NCBI RefSeq assembly: GCF_000204055.1
Contig: NW_006768814.1
Coordinates: 395,322 to 459,321, forward strand
Direction of reading: 5' to 3'
Length of the DNA: 64,000 nucleotides
Origin: Melampsora larici-populina 98AG31
Taxonomy: Eukaryota > Basidiomycota > Pucciniomycetes > Pucciniales > Melampsoraceae
Shown here in pieces: positions 11,495 through 23,295 of the stretch (positions within the stretch are counted from its first letter, which is position 1; every line of letters starts with the position of its first letter). The notes under the pieces are model-generated. The model did no database searches and was not told where the DNA came from. It was given only the letters and a program-made list of their open reading frames with translations. The position numbers and the translations under genes were made by a program.

Positions 11495-12502
11495 GGTAAG
11501 CAAATGCACATGTTTGGTCTGCACTGCAATAACTCACACACCCCGCTGGAAGTATTTGTGGTGTGGGAAGGTCCAGAAAATTTGAAGGTACACCAAATGA
11601 AAAGCCGCCTGACGGGTCTGGGCCTTGCTACAATTACAAATGACCTTTTGGGCTATATATACCAATCCATGAACCTGCACTTTCACATGGATCAATTTGA
11701 AATTGAACCATTCAGTGATCAGATACCCAATTCCTCTTTGACACTTGAATCCTTGGGAGATAAAATCTACAAAGCAGATTTTGAAATCACCAGACTTTAT
11801 GAAAGGGCACATAAAGCATTGCGCCAGTAGGCTGTGGGCCATCAAATAACCAACCACATATCCACATGACAAACCAGAAAACCATGTAGCCAAGCTCTGG
11901 TGTGAGACCATGTGTATTGGTACAAATCAAGAATTCACACAAAATATGATGGAAACATAATGTTGAACCCACATTTCTGAAGTTCCCCCAGAAGACCATA
12001 TAATAGTATTAAAAACCATAACAGCTTATGAAAATACTTTTTCAAACAGTTAATCACTTCCTACTTATTTCCATTTTGCTTCATCATTCACAAAAAGTTG
12101 AAACATAAAGATTGATACACAGTTATTCAAAGAGTCATTTACTCATTTCCCTTGAGTCTTGGTCATTTGTGCATAGTATCCAAAAACAAACTCAAGTATT
12201 AAATTGGCAGCCGGGCAATCCAAGGATCTCCGTGATATGATTACGGGATTTGGAAGCTCGCCAATGAGGCATGCAAGAGCGCTATGAGTCATGACACTTG
12301 GGCATAAGCATTTGAATGAGTTGGGTCATGTGAAACTCTCCCCAAGGCTGAACAATGGATATGCTGCGTTACTGCGGCCGGGGCTCGCGAGTCTTATTCC
12401 GTGCAGCTTCGAATGCTCTCGGAAGGTAAGGGATATTTCGAGTTGACCATTTTCTTTGTTGACTTGGAAAGTAACAAGCACCACACCAGACACATCCTCA
12501 TC
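11495..12502. other. Spacer between element and TMA17-like gene
   Basis: It contains a 108-codon open frame at 11504-11830 (+) with an opposing 125-codon frame. Neither shows a domain I know. The right half presumably includes the promoter of the next gene. No RNA gene seen. Confidence 0.4.
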
Positions 12503-12979
12503 ATGCAACAGCCTACGATCAATTTCAAGCCAAAGTACACTCAGCCAATCACCCTAGATGCTCTACTGGAGTTAGATCCTGGTTTCATTACAGCCGAGAT
12601 ATCAAGACTGGAGAATTCTATCAATCACTTGACTCGGTCAAATTCGGATTTGCTAATGGCCGAGAAGGAGGAAGACGATGCAGCAGAGCGTAAGGTTTTT
12701 GTACTGGCCCGAGAAGAGAACGAAGATGTGATGTATGTTGTTTCAGCGCCTTGAAAGATTGGCCTCGAGCTGATGATGTTGTTTAGTGAAAGTCAGAGGG
12801 AACGAATCACGATGATGAAGCTTGCTCTCAATCAAATGCTCGGTATCGACTCCGACAATCCACATTACGCAAAAGATAAGGCAAGGGGAGAAGGGGGGGA
12901 TGATAGGACTATACCTCGAGCTGACCCTGTTAGACGGGAGCCCACCAGTTCGGATGAGGATGTGGGAGTATTTGTGTAG
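12503..12979 (+). CDS. Tma17/Adc17-like proteasome assembly chaperone
   Basis: Tma17 (Adc17) in yeast binds the Rpt6 ATPase and helps assemble the 19S regulatory particle, especially under stress. Exons are 12503-12732 and 12787-12979 with a 54-bp intron; the split Ile codon restores frame and gives 140 residues. The core signature EISRLENSINHLTRSNSDL closely parallels the yeast EIENSINHLQRSN segment. A second conserved helix follows in the REENEDVIESQRERITMMK region across the splice. The C-terminal 50 residues are charged and variable, as in yeast. The start was chosen at the ATG opening MQQPTINF, just before the conserved part; an upstream in-frame extension lacks an ATG. The intron is short but has good GT and AG sites. 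Confidence 0.8.
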
Positions 12980-13153
12980 TGGGGACATAGTGAGAAGCCG
13001 CCAAATAAGTTGAGGAGGCTGTGTCTCGTGAAAGTTGAAGGGGATGAGACGGGGCAGCAATTGCAAATCAGGTGCACATCGCATATTGCATAATTCAAGG
13101 CAGAAACAAATTGGATTGAAGGGCATGAATGTACAAAATGGGAGTGATTCCAA

Positions 13154-13763
13154 CTAGTGACCAGCCCTTCGGCTTTCGGCAATAACACCAGTGAGTTCAT
13201 CGACTTTGCGCTTTGCACGTCGAAGGGTACCGAGCTGTGCGAAAGTACGTGTTCAGAACTCTTCAATAGATTATGATGATGTTTGAGTAGCTAGTATACA
13301 TACCCTGCGCTTGGTGAGTTTCCTTGCCTTCTTGTCCTTCGAGTTTCGGATAAGTTCCATCACACGTCGTTCATAAGGGGCAAAACCAGCGACCTCGCGG
13401 ACGATTGAGCGGACAAACTGAAACAGAATACCATTATGAAAATCAGAACAGGTGAGGCTGTGAGTGGATGAGTGTTCGAGGCGTACAGTGGTACGCTTGG
13501 AGGCGTGACCCTTGCTGTAGGATGGCTTAGCGGGGAGCACACGAGCAGTAGTCTTGTGACCAGAGTTGAGACCCCGGGGAAGACCTATAGAAGATGCCAC
13601 AAAGTCGAAAAAATGATTTAGTTTCTATCCATGTGAGCTGATCCGGAAAATGGGAGTTTCATGATGGGTGTCGAAAAATCGGCTAAATGGCCAAAGTGAT
13701 CGATGGACGAAAAGTCTAACCTGTGCGGACGGGGGCCTGGCGTGTGGATTGAATTCGTGCCAT
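13154..13763 (-). CDS. RPL36: 60S ribosomal protein eL36
   Basis: Component of the large cytosolic ribosomal subunit. Four exons on the minus strand: 13721-13763, 13487-13584, 13304-13417 and 13154-13234, with introns of 136, 69 and 69 bp. The result is 111 residues, slightly longer than the usual 100-105. The N-terminus is [19 protein letters not shown], then [36 protein letters not shown] and the basic ending [11 protein letters not shown] and [10 protein letters not shown]. All are family hallmarks, and the frame closes at each junction. It is transcribed divergently from uL23, with 249 bp between start codons. Confidence 0.96.
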
Positions 13764-14012
13764 TACTGAGATCTTGAGGCGAAAGTTGTCTTGAGGTGGG
13801 ATTAAAGCTCCGGGGTACCGTTTGGCCTTTCGCTATTGTGAACCGAGTGTCTCAGTGGCGGGGGGGAATTGAAACCTAACGATACTCTCATCAACTAGGT
13901 CAAGCAATTTTCAACCGCCCCCCCGATTGCCTCGATTTTACACACCTGTCTCAAGCCCTTCTGAACGCGATTGTAACCTACCCAACCTCAAGCTCACGCC
14001 CCTCAAGACACG
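13764..14012. promoter_or_regulatory. Shared divergent promoter of eL36 and uL23
   Basis: The two start codons face away from each other across 249 bp. The region has homopolymeric G and C runs (13860-13867 and 13917-13924) but no clear TATA box, which is common for ribosomal protein promoters. A shared bidirectional promoter for equal output is an inference from the spacing. Confidence 0.6.
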
Positions 14013-14763
14013 ATGCCGCCGAAGTCAACCCCCAAAGCCGATCCTAAGGGTTTGCCGCCTGTTCCATATCACCTTCGATTTTCAGCCGATGTTAATGTTA
14101 ACTTATGATTCATGACATTCCATCCTACCAGCCTCTGCTGCCAAGCCTCAAGTGGCCAAGGCTAAGGCAGCAAGGAAAGCAGTTGTGAAGGGGACCACTT
14201 CAAAGACCCAGCGCCGAGTCCGTACCTCCGTCACTTTCCGTCGCCCCAAAACGCTTCAACTAGCACGGAAGCCAAAATACCCCCGAAAATCCGTCCCTCA
14301 TGCCCCCCGAATGGATGCCTTCCGGACCTTGATTCGTCCTCTCAACACTGAAAGTGCTATGAAGAAGATTGAAGACAACAACACCCTTCTTTTTATTGTT
14401 GATTTGAAAGGTGGGTACCTTTGCGTCGAGCCAGGCTTCATCAAATGTTGATTCGGAATGCGCTCCCCTGCAGCAAACAAGCGACAAATCGCCGATGCCG
14501 TCAAGAAGCTCTACGAGGTTACACCTGCGCGAATCAACACCTTGATCCGGTGAGGCTCTCTTCACATATACTGTCCATAGCCGCAGCATCGACCTGACGT
14601 TTTCTCTTCCGTGTCAGACCCGATGGCAAGAAGAAAGCTTTTGTACGACTACAGCCTGAGGTTGATGCTCTGGACATCGCTAACAAGGTCCGTCATTAAC
14701 CTGCGCATGCTCTTCATCGAGTTTCTGACGGAATGCTTCTTCCTTTAGATCGGTTTCATTTAA
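14013..14763 (+). CDS. RPL25: 60S ribosomal protein uL23 (L23a/L25)
   Basis: Large-subunit protein near the exit tunnel, where it docks SRP and other nascent-chain factors. Five exons: 14013-14049, 14132-14410, 14474-14549, 14618-14687 and 14749-14763, giving 158 residues. The last exon codes only for IGFI and the stop. Evidence: a Lys/Ala-rich N-terminal extension ([14 protein letters not shown]), [20 protein letters not shown], then [30 protein letters not shown] and the C-terminal [11 protein letters not shown] and [12 protein letters not shown]. The length and ending match the family exactly. Confidence 0.96.
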
Positions 14764-17072
14764 TCATCTCACTCTTCGCTTGAAATCTTTCTTACTGTTC
14801 GTACGTTCAATATGCTCTCGGAGATATTACCTTACCTCAATACATGTACTGCTCCAATCAAACTATGCTCGGGTACATCGACACTACCTCCTTGTTACTT
14901 CAGCAACCGGACGTCTTTCTGCGTGCCCCTGTAAACCTACAATCATGCCCTGCCTTTCATCACTCAGTCAAGCCATGCTTTCTCACAGCATTCCTGATCC
15001 ATGTCGACATGTTTCATCAAGGAGCTCGAGTGAAGATGTACCTTATCCAGCCAAGAGTTCATGATTTCTCCTCTAGATGAGTTTGACAACTCCCAAGGGA
15101 ATAGAGATATGTGCCCCAAGGATGTCCCTGCCTCATCGACTCGTAAAGGTGGATCCGCCTATGAGCCTACATATCAATGATCTCCTGAGAATTGCAAGCC
15201 TTGTCTCATAATTGACAGAGCTGACGCTACCATACATCGGGTTTATACGATCTACGAAGTTGAGGACAGCTTTCACCAGACTCGATCACGATATTGAGGA
15301 CTGTCCGTAGATCCTCTCTGAAACCCAAAAAGATAAAGTGCCCTAGGGATTGTGAAACAAGCTAGAAACACAATAGTACCATTAATGTTGCCACTTACAC
15401 GATTTGAACGCTGCTATTAGGTAGAGACTTGTAGTCAATTCTGATAAGTTGACCAAGGCTAGCCCGCCAAATTCAAGTGATTTGGGGTGGAACTCTTGTC
15501 AAGCCTTGTGAAATTAACTGTAGCTAATTCCTATTGTGCCTCGGTGTGGACATGAGATGTGAATCAAGGGAATTACTTCTTGCCCGTAAATTTTTGCACG
15601 GTAGGTTGAGAAAATTAGTAGAGAAAATCTTGTATCTCCTTTTTACACCCACTTCTCAATATCAACTGATTGGGAGAAATTGTCTGTCGCGTGTGCCTAC
15701 TTGTTCTTCATATTTACCTTTACTTGATTGTGAAATGCACAGCATGATCCAAAATTTTGTGACATGCAGCTGAAAACCAGTTGTTTTCAGCTCCAAATGC
15801 AGTATTAACAAGTTTGGAGTGATAGCCAAAAAGAAGAATAAGACAAGCAAACAGAAGAAATAACAAAAAAAGCTGGCACTCAAGGTACACTAATCTCTCT
15901 CAAACAGTTGGAATCAAAAGTGGGCATAAAAGGAGATATAAGAGTTTCTTTGCTCATTTTCTCAACCTCCCATGCAAAATATTTGGAGTAAGGAGTATGT
16001 CCCTTATACCTCAGGCAACTGTGTCAACATGAAATGTACTTGTTTCCACCACACCAGATTTCAATCATTTTAAATAAAAAGTCCTCCAATAAAAAATTAC
16101 CAAGACATTCACGGACAAACTTTTTGACAGTTCCTACAACAGGATCCCTAAATTTCACTTTGTCAGAATGTCACAGCTGGTTCCACTATACGAGGCTGGG
16201 TTGCCCTGACATCTACAATAAACACCAGATTTTATGGAGCACTATACCTGAAAATGATGTGATACCAATAACTGTGTAAGAATCAAGAGCCACAAGCATG
16301 ATGCTAGCCAGTTGAATTGCAAAGAAAAAGAGGTGGTGTTGGAGAATATCATTCTTGTGTAATGTGTCCAAACCATCAAGGTAGAAAGGACTCAGTAAAC
16401 TTTTCTAGACAAATCAATCTAAATTTAATGGAAAGATGTTATGGAGTAGGTAGCAAGGATGATGTTAGATGGCAATGGCTGGATTGGGATTACTCAATTG
16501 AGTGTTAAGGAGAGAGTTGAAAGACTGTATTGTGATGAATTATTTGTTTGTTTGTGTTTCATTTTATGCTTGCAAACATTTGTGTTCTTGTTGTTTTTCT
16601 TATTAACCCTCTACTGTCCCCTTTCAAATTCTTTCCCCCTCATTGAGGAAATAGATTTGAAAGGTAAGAGTAGAAAATCAATAATTTTTCACTTACTCCC
16701 TTCTGGCATGAACATTACTGAAGTGTTGATTGTTTTTTCATATGTTTCTTTCTTTACCTTCTTTACTCCTTAGTTTTCAATTACTTCTATCATACTCTTT
16801 CCCTCTCCAGGTTGGTCTAATACGAGTATAGTACACATTTACTTTTGTTGTCAGCCGTTGCCTTGTCACCACAAGGCTGAGAGTATTTTTTTGCCTTTAA
16901 AGGTTAGTAGTGTCATTGTGGTTGTGTGTATGTTTTATCTCATCAAGTAGATTGATTTGAAAGCTTTTCCCTACATCTATCATCCTTGTTCCCTCTCCAG
17001 GTTTGTCTATCTTGAGTTGAGTACTTCTTCACTTTTGTTGTCAGCTGTTGCCTTGTCAGCACAAGGTTGAGA
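14764..17072. other. AT-rich region without recognised genes
   Basis: About 2.3 kb downstream of uL23. Short open frames are present on both strands without known domains. The last 270 bp contain diverged repeats, described in the next entry. Confidence 0.4.
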
Positions 17073-17190
17073 GTTCTTTCACCTTTATAAAGGTTTGTCT
17101 ATTTTGATTTTGGTACTTTTTTACTTTTTTCAGCTGTTTCCATGTCAGCACAAGGCTGAGAGTATTCTTTCACCTTTATAAATGTTCAAT
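16805..17190. repeat. Three diverged tandem units at the left edge of the duplicated block
   Basis: Each unit has a pattern of GTCTA near its start, a TTTACTTTT-type tract, TCAGC(T/C)GTT, then CACAAGG(C/T)TGAGAG and CCTTTATAAA(G/T). Copies begin near 16812, 17003 and 17094. The left border of the large duplication (17073) falls inside this array, so the array may have offered homology for strand exchange. Confidence 0.65.
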
Positions 17191-18554
17191 CTTTTCTTTG
17201 TAGAGCTTAGTGTCTCTGCAGGTCTCACATTCTTACAGGTGGTTCACTGATCAAGAAGCCCTAGAGCAGGAGAGACTTGACTATTTCTCTTTGATATTGT
17301 TTCAAGTGTACTGAATTTTAGGAATTGAGAAATACCAGGAAATATATTGCAGAATATTCCAAACTTCAACATCAAAAAAATGTTTGCCTTTCCTACACAA
17401 AACATTGTGGGCCAACTCAAGTGGGAATAGTATTGTATGTATTCAGTGCCATTTGATAGGTGTAAAGGACTCTTAGTCCTCACTTGAAGGAAAGTCTCAA
17501 AGAGGGAACGGGTTCAGATTGGTCACATAATGGACTTGCTTTTCTAGAACCCAAGTACTGATATCTATATTGCCTGACTCCAAAGGACATGAATATGAGA
17601 TGAGTCTCAATTCCCTAAGGAGCCAGTACAACGAGAATTCTCAAATGAGAAGTAATAGGATAACTGTTAAGTCATAAGGTTATGTGTCTAAGTTATAATT
17701 TGTGGTGTATGTTTATAGTTGACGTGTTATGCTTGTAATGATGGAATGTAATGATGGAAGCATCATTACAATAGGCCGGAGGGCCATTATCTCTGTATAC
17801 AGCTCAGCAGTATCCAAGATATGGTGGAATTGGCCTTCAGGCTGAGCAGGTGCCAATGCCATCCATGATCCTTAACAGCTTAAAATAAGTCACATACCAC
17901 ACAGAGAGTGTAGTTTCCTTCTCAATGATCTATGAGTCATCCACACAAAGCAAGATACAACATAAGTTAGAAGGTTGCTTTTAGTGTGATAAGAAGAGTT
18001 TGATAGATGAGGAAACAAACTCTTTAGACTACTAGGTAAATATTTATAGAAAAAGGAAAACAAAATAATAGCTCGAGTTAAGGAAGACACTTGTGAGTTG
18101 TAGTGATGAGAGAAAACAGTATCCAAGCTACATATTAAATCATGAAATGAAATGGCAATCTCGAGATTTACAGACACAACAAGAGCACACTACACAACGC
18201 TGCAACAGGAATAACATAACACACTTGAGCGCATACACTAAACAACTAACATGATTGATGGTATAGGTTTTGTCCAATCTAGCCCATATTACGTGAGGGT
18301 TTGAGTTATTTGAAGGAACATGAACATGAAGACACATCATGTCATGGCAAGAAAAGATTTTGAGCATGGTCAAGACCATTAAAAGTGTTGAGCTATACAT
18401 ACGTAACAAGAGGTGTTGTTAGCTTCTTTCCTTTCTCGAATTCTTCTTTGGTTGGGTATACATATGTGTTGGTGTATCTGACACCCCACAATTGTGACCT
18501 TGTGCCAGTTGTTTCAGATGTTCCTGCACATTTCTTAAGCATCTTGCTTTCAAG

Positions 18555-18805
18555 CTTCAAGTTAAGTTATTTTCTGTTTGGATGCAAGAGTAAGAGCAAG
18601 TTTTGCATGGAAATCCAGGTGAGCTTTTGTGTGTTCCATACATTGACCCCTCAAAATCTCACACCCATGTGTGTGAAAGAGCTTGGCAAAACTGAGGATA
18701 TCTCCAAAAGGGAGGTGCTTTGGAGTCACTTGTTTGGTGGTTGATGTGAGGAGGACACACAAGCTCACCTGACTTCCTGTGCACAACATCTTTTGGAGAT
18801 CCAAT
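18555..18805. repeat. Small palindromic element inside the duplicated block
   Basis: CAGGTGAGCTTTTGTGTG near 18617 is matched in inverse by CACACAAGCTCACCTGAC near 18755. Opposing frames therefore encode similar peptides (QVSFCVF on plus, QVSLCVL on minus). It is probably a decayed MITE. A copy is present in the right block, near 24947-25197. Confidence 0.5.
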
Positions 18806-19910
18806 CAATGTGATTGATGTGGTTGGATATGTACTGAATGAGCACTGCCAAGGGGGCGGTTTTCTCCCATCTCAGACAGTCTTATGCCTTACAGCCAATG
18901 TTTCCCCTTGTCCATCAAAATTGCAAAACTGCCAAGCTGAAGGGTGTCTTAATGTTTATAGTTCTTATTCTAGATTTGTTACTGTGACAGGCAAATTCCT
19001 AATCCAAACTGTGGAAGGAATTCTTCCATGTACACAGAAACAGGTCTTCTCCTCACAAAGTTGCTGCATCATTCAAGTTAACCAAGAACAATAGAATCAG
19101 ATTAAATTGGCAAATTGAGAGATTGGACTAATCAGAAAATCATCCACATTCATATCAAAGGATCATTCATATACAAAACTCGACAATGCCTCCACTTTCA
19201 ACCTGCACAAACACAGAGTTTAACCAGCAGAAGTTACATCTGCAATAATCATTCTCCATCTTCTAATGGCATCTGTTATTTGCTTGATCCCACTGGCATA
19301 TCATCACAATTTTATATATCTTTCCACTATGCGTTGAATTCATACGAGGAATCGCAATTTGGTCTCGTGAGCACATTTTTTCATCTCAGCATACCCCACC
19401 CAAACAATCCGATCATCAGCATAGCAAAGTCGCAACTTTGAAGACAAACCGGCGCAGAAGGTATTCCTATGGAAGACATCATTGTACCAACTCACAAACG
19501 GGGTCTTAGTCTTGCAGCATCACATACACTGTCAACACGTTGTGCCACGTGTGTGTGACTCCTCAAGAACATTAAATGTAATCATCACAAAACATCCGCT
19601 TCATCAAAGTGAGATTATTCACAAGTAGAAGTATAAAGACGCGCCGTAACCGGTGTGCTGAGGTCATTGCAGGATAATCAGACTAAGACATTAATGAGTC
19701 TAGACAGATATAAGCCACGACAGCAAAAAAGACAAAGATTTTGATAATGAAAAACAAACAAATTGGAAGAAACGACGAAAAGATGCAAAAGTAGATGATG
19801 TCAAATGACAATGGAGAACGACAAAACTGGGGTGACTCAGACACTACATGATTCCAGCAATGTAGCGCATTAGATCTGTAACTAAAATAAGACTGTTGAT
19901 GAGGAGAAAA

Positions 19911-20599
19911 TCATGCTGTGTTGATGGTGAAAGTCACAGCCGAGACCTTGCCAACTTGAGGTTTCTTTCCGGCAAAAGTGACGTCGGCACTGAAGACGAT
20001 TGCAATTGGGAAGTTCAATTTGATGGATCCATTCAGGACCATGTGGTAATGGCTAGCAGAGCTAGAGCTCTTGAGCTGGGCTAAATTGGTTTGTCAAGTG
20101 TTAGCCTCCGCGGACATGCAAAGGAACGGGGTGAAAAGCGGGAGAGCGCTCACCAGATTTGATGGTGAAGGTCAGTTGACCATATTGTTCGTATTGGCGA
20201 AAGGCGTTGATGAACTCTGACAATACCCTTCCAGTCAGCTTTGTAGAACGAGAACTAGAGCATTTGGTATTGGTGGCTTACCTTGCTTGCTTCGAACCTG
20301 TGTCGTCTCACCAAATACATTGTTCACGAGCTTTTTAGTTCCGTTGTCTCCAAGTAAATCCCAGATACCAGCATAGTTCTTGCTTGAAAAGTCTCTCTGC
20401 ATAGTATTCAAGAGAGGATTTAACGTGTTGATGTCTGCTTTGGCAAAATCTGATAAACAAAGCATCTGTAAGTATATGAAGGTTTCAGTTATAGTCTAAG
20501 ATAGACGCTCTAACTCTTTGACCAGGTTACCGCTAACGTATTGGATAGCAGGCCGACGAGGACAACGAGCGTGACGAAAAAGAGGGTTGAGATCTTCAT
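19911..20599 (-). CDS. Small secreted protein, copy 1 (candidate effector)
   Basis: Unrecognised family. Four exons on the minus strand: 20531-20599, 20282-20465, 20154-20216 and 19911-20080, with introns of 65, 65 and 73 bp. All are in frame and give 161 residues. The N-terminus, MKISTLFFVTLVVLVGLL then SNTLA, is a strong signal peptide with a likely cleavage after about residue 23, exactly at the first splice site. The mature part, about 138 residues, has ADINTLNPLLNTMQRDF, GIWDLLGDNGTKKL, EFINAFRQYEQYG and a strand-rich Ser-containing C-terminus (FSADVTFAGKKPQVG, AVTFTINTA). It has one Cys (residue 26), no other domain and no lysine-rich nuclear signal. The alternation of helices and strands resembles an NTF2/SnoaL-like fold, but this is a guess. 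The exons could equally belong to a general secreted or wall-associated protein. Confidence 0.82.
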
Positions 20600-20692
20600 G
20601 ATAAATATTGTGATGAAAAGATGAGTGGCAGGTAGTTGGATAGATTGGAATAGAAAACTTGATGATATGAAAAGTGCGAATGAGATCTGCTA

Positions 20693-20702
20693 GTATTTAT
20701 AC
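20693..20702 (-). promoter_or_regulatory. TATA box of secreted-protein gene copy 1
   Basis: GTATAAATAC on the minus strand, about 95 bp upstream of the start codon. This is a strong TATA element at a plausible distance. The same motif precedes copy 2 at 27085-27094. Confidence 0.6.
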
Positions 20703-21388
20703 GTATGAAGGATGTATGAAGGAAATTCGACCCTGCGGTCTGGACTCCCTGTCAAGAAGCCTGGCCGAAGGATTCGCATGGGGAATTGATGGTGTCCAGT
20801 ATCTACCACTGAGATATTCTGATCATTTACCAAAACGCGAGTCCGAGAGTTTCCTTTTGCCACATTTGGACACGTTATATCGATCAATTCCTCATTGAGG
20901 TGAGTCTGTGATACTTTCTTTCGATCCTTGGATCAAACGGCAATATCTGTTGGCATTTTTGAGCTCAGTCGCCCTCTTGCAGCCTCTTGCGGCAAGCGGT
21001 GTAGTGATGACACAGCATCAAGTGATCATTCGGTCTGAAAGATTTGACACGATTAGACCTCTCTCTCTGATATACTGAGGATCGTGTATACACAAAGGTC
21101 ATTTACTTGCGGGTTTCCCGCTCCATGACCCAGACGCCAGGGAGTTTTATTGATCAATCGGATCGCTCCGATGGAAGCCTGGTAAGCGAGTCCTTGCTGG
21201 TGCTCGACGGCTGACTCAAAATAGTCATAATGAGCCGGTCAGAGCTGGTCTCGATCTACTCGATCCAGTTCAGTATGTTGACTCTGGGAAAATGTCACCA
21301 GAGCTGAGCGCTACACAGCATCATCAAGACGTTATATCACTCGTAAAACCTCGCGGCTTTTCGGCGCAAGGTATACTGCAGATTTATA

Positions 21389-23295
21389 CTACACAAAGTT
21401 GTCCTGGAACTTTTCCACAAAGGTTCCAGAACACATTTTCCACAAAGCCAGAAAGGCAGAATACGTTCTGGCTTCCTGGACTTTGATCAAATTCCCACCC
21501 TCCCAAATCTAACTCACACATTCATCATCACAAAATGACCGACAAGATTCCCTGTTCAAGTACTCCATCAACGCCCCCGCACAAAATACCACCGCCAATC
21601 TTCACCCCTCTTACTTTCCAACTCTTGATCCTAGAGGCTGCCAGTTACAATATCCACTATTGATATCGTTCAAGTTTCAATCTTTTGGTCAGAAATCAAC
21701 TCAGGCAGATATCGATCTCGTTCAAGATCCAACAGTCTATTTTAACCTTTTTTTGTATCATCAAATAAAGCTTCGTCTCATTAGAGAGAAGGCGCAGATT
21801 CGAGCGATTCGTTATTACTATTTTGTCGATATGGTACTCGTTTTACCAGATTTTTCACGTTTTCGCTTGCAAAGTAGACAAAGGACCACTTTTAGACGTC
21901 GTGCACAGTCCGATCAACTTTAACATTCGTTTTAAAACGTCGAGCCTCCTATAGTTTCAGTGAGGCTCGACGTCATCTACACAGCCGATGACGCGGGCAA
22001 ACGCAGCATTGGGGGCTTTTACGCAGCCAGTCCTTTTGTTAGTGAAGGAATAGGAAGGTGCTTTTCTATTCCTTTTTCTGCTATCGCTATTTCTGTTATC
22101 TCGTGATGAGAAAACTGCGCAGGACGTCAAAAACCAGTCTATTTTCTATTTGGAGACTGGTTTAGAGTGCACATCACTGGATTCAAGTGCTCATCTGCAC
22201 TTTAATCGAGGCTTTCAAGGTGCCTTTCACCCAGATGACACGAATGATAGCTATGGGTTTGCCCACTTGAAATATGTAAAAGAGGATTTGTAGAAGGGGG
22301 CAGGTGAAATCGGGCAGCCAGGATGAAGTTTCAATCATCGGTATGTCATCGAGGTATCTCAAACACCAGGCATGGGATTAGATAGGTGACTGAGTGACAT
22401 CCACAAGGCTGTCACTCGTCCTATAGTTTAACCTTCCTGCTGATACCAAAGCCAAAAACCACTCTAATGTACTTCAAATAGTAACGAATCGCTCGAATCT
22501 GCGCCTGGTCCTTATTATGTTGTACTCGATTTGATTCTAATCGATTCTTCCAATTGATTAGTAAGACTTACTTTTAAGTCCTGACCAAACAGTAATGAGA
22601 TCAAGTTTATTGAAAACCAATAGTAATTGGGTTCTAATCGATTCTCCCGATCGATTAGAATCAAATCATCATATTCCAATCAATTCTCCTGATCGATCAG
22701 AATCAAGTTATCATCACTTCTAAGATTCTCACAAGATAGATCAAATATCCTAAGATAACTTATAAGTGAGAGTGATAATGTGATCATATACTCGATTTGA
22801 AAAAAGCTACCCTCATAAATTGAACATAGCAACCTTGGATCAGATTGGTGAGTTGATGTATTCCAAAATGTAAAGAGTGATGATCTAAACACATATCGGT
22901 CAACAAGGAACGTAGATTATTGAAGAGAAAGGAATGATATCAAAACACCCCTTATGGTAGCTACTTGAATATGTGATGCTTGTTTCATTTCATCAATTGA
23001 CAGATGTATGTAGTGTTTGGTTTGTGGTGTCCTTTTTGAGCGATAGTGTGGTGTATGACAACGGAGGTGCAAGATGGATGTGAGTTGAAGAGATCGAGTG
23101 GTGATCGAGGGGGGAGATGCAGAGGCCTCGAGGGTTGTGCACAGAGTCTTTTGGACCCTAGGGGCAAAGGGCATTCAAAATGGGTTTTTTTCCACAAGTC
23201 CACGAAGCCAGAACACAGCCAAAATTTTCTTTTCTGGCTTCGTGGAAAAGTGTTCTGGAACCTTCGTGGAAAAGTTCCAGAACCACTTTGTGTAG
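21389..23295. mobile_element. Inverted-repeat transposon-like element at the duplication junction
   Basis: The left end begins CTACACAAAGTTGTCCTGGA and the right end finishes with its near inverse, TCCAGAACCACTTTGTGTAG; the arms match over about 65 bp. The element is 1.9 kb with no convincing transposase. It contains a second inverted pair of over 30 bp (21791-21824 against about 22475-22505, motif GCAGATTCGAGCGATTCGTT) and a perfect 12-bp stem ACGTCGAGCCTC (21937-21973). It also has a cluster of imperfect palindromes based on TCTAATCGATTCT (22532-22708). No target-site duplication is apparent. Its ends abut the inner borders of both copies of the large duplication. Confidence 0.75.

Larger units (their letters stand above)
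17073..21384. repeat. Left copy of a large direct duplication
   Basis: The sequence from GTTCTTTCACCTTTATAAAG (17073) to GTATACTGCAGATT (21384) recurs at 23301-27776. The offset is 6228 bp up to 17930-18008 and 6392 bp from about 18170 onwards. By eye, only a handful of single-base differences separate the copies (e.g. 17669 against 23897, 18161-18163 against 24553-24555, and 20464 against 26856), plus one 163-bp length difference. The block holds one secreted-protein gene and about 2.8 kb of non-coding sequence, including a small palindrome near 18555-18805. Confidence 0.95.

Noticed and set aside
11504..11911. Opposing frames of 108 and 125 codons
   Set aside because: No recognisable motif on either strand, no clear splice partners, and next to a transposon; likely chance.
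14260..14589. 109-codon minus-strand frame over uL23
   Set aside because: Shadow of the conserved uL23 exons on the other strand.
18385..19441. Repeated 80-119-codon frames inside the duplicated blocks as extra duplicated genes
   Set aside because: Their presence in both copies follows from the duplication; two are mirror images of a palindrome and none has a known domain or a signal peptide followed by a plausible mature protein.
22532..22708. CRISPR-like spaced repeat (TCTAATCGATTCT cluster)
   Set aside because: The units are imperfect palindromes at irregular spacing in a eukaryotic transposon; not a CRISPR array.
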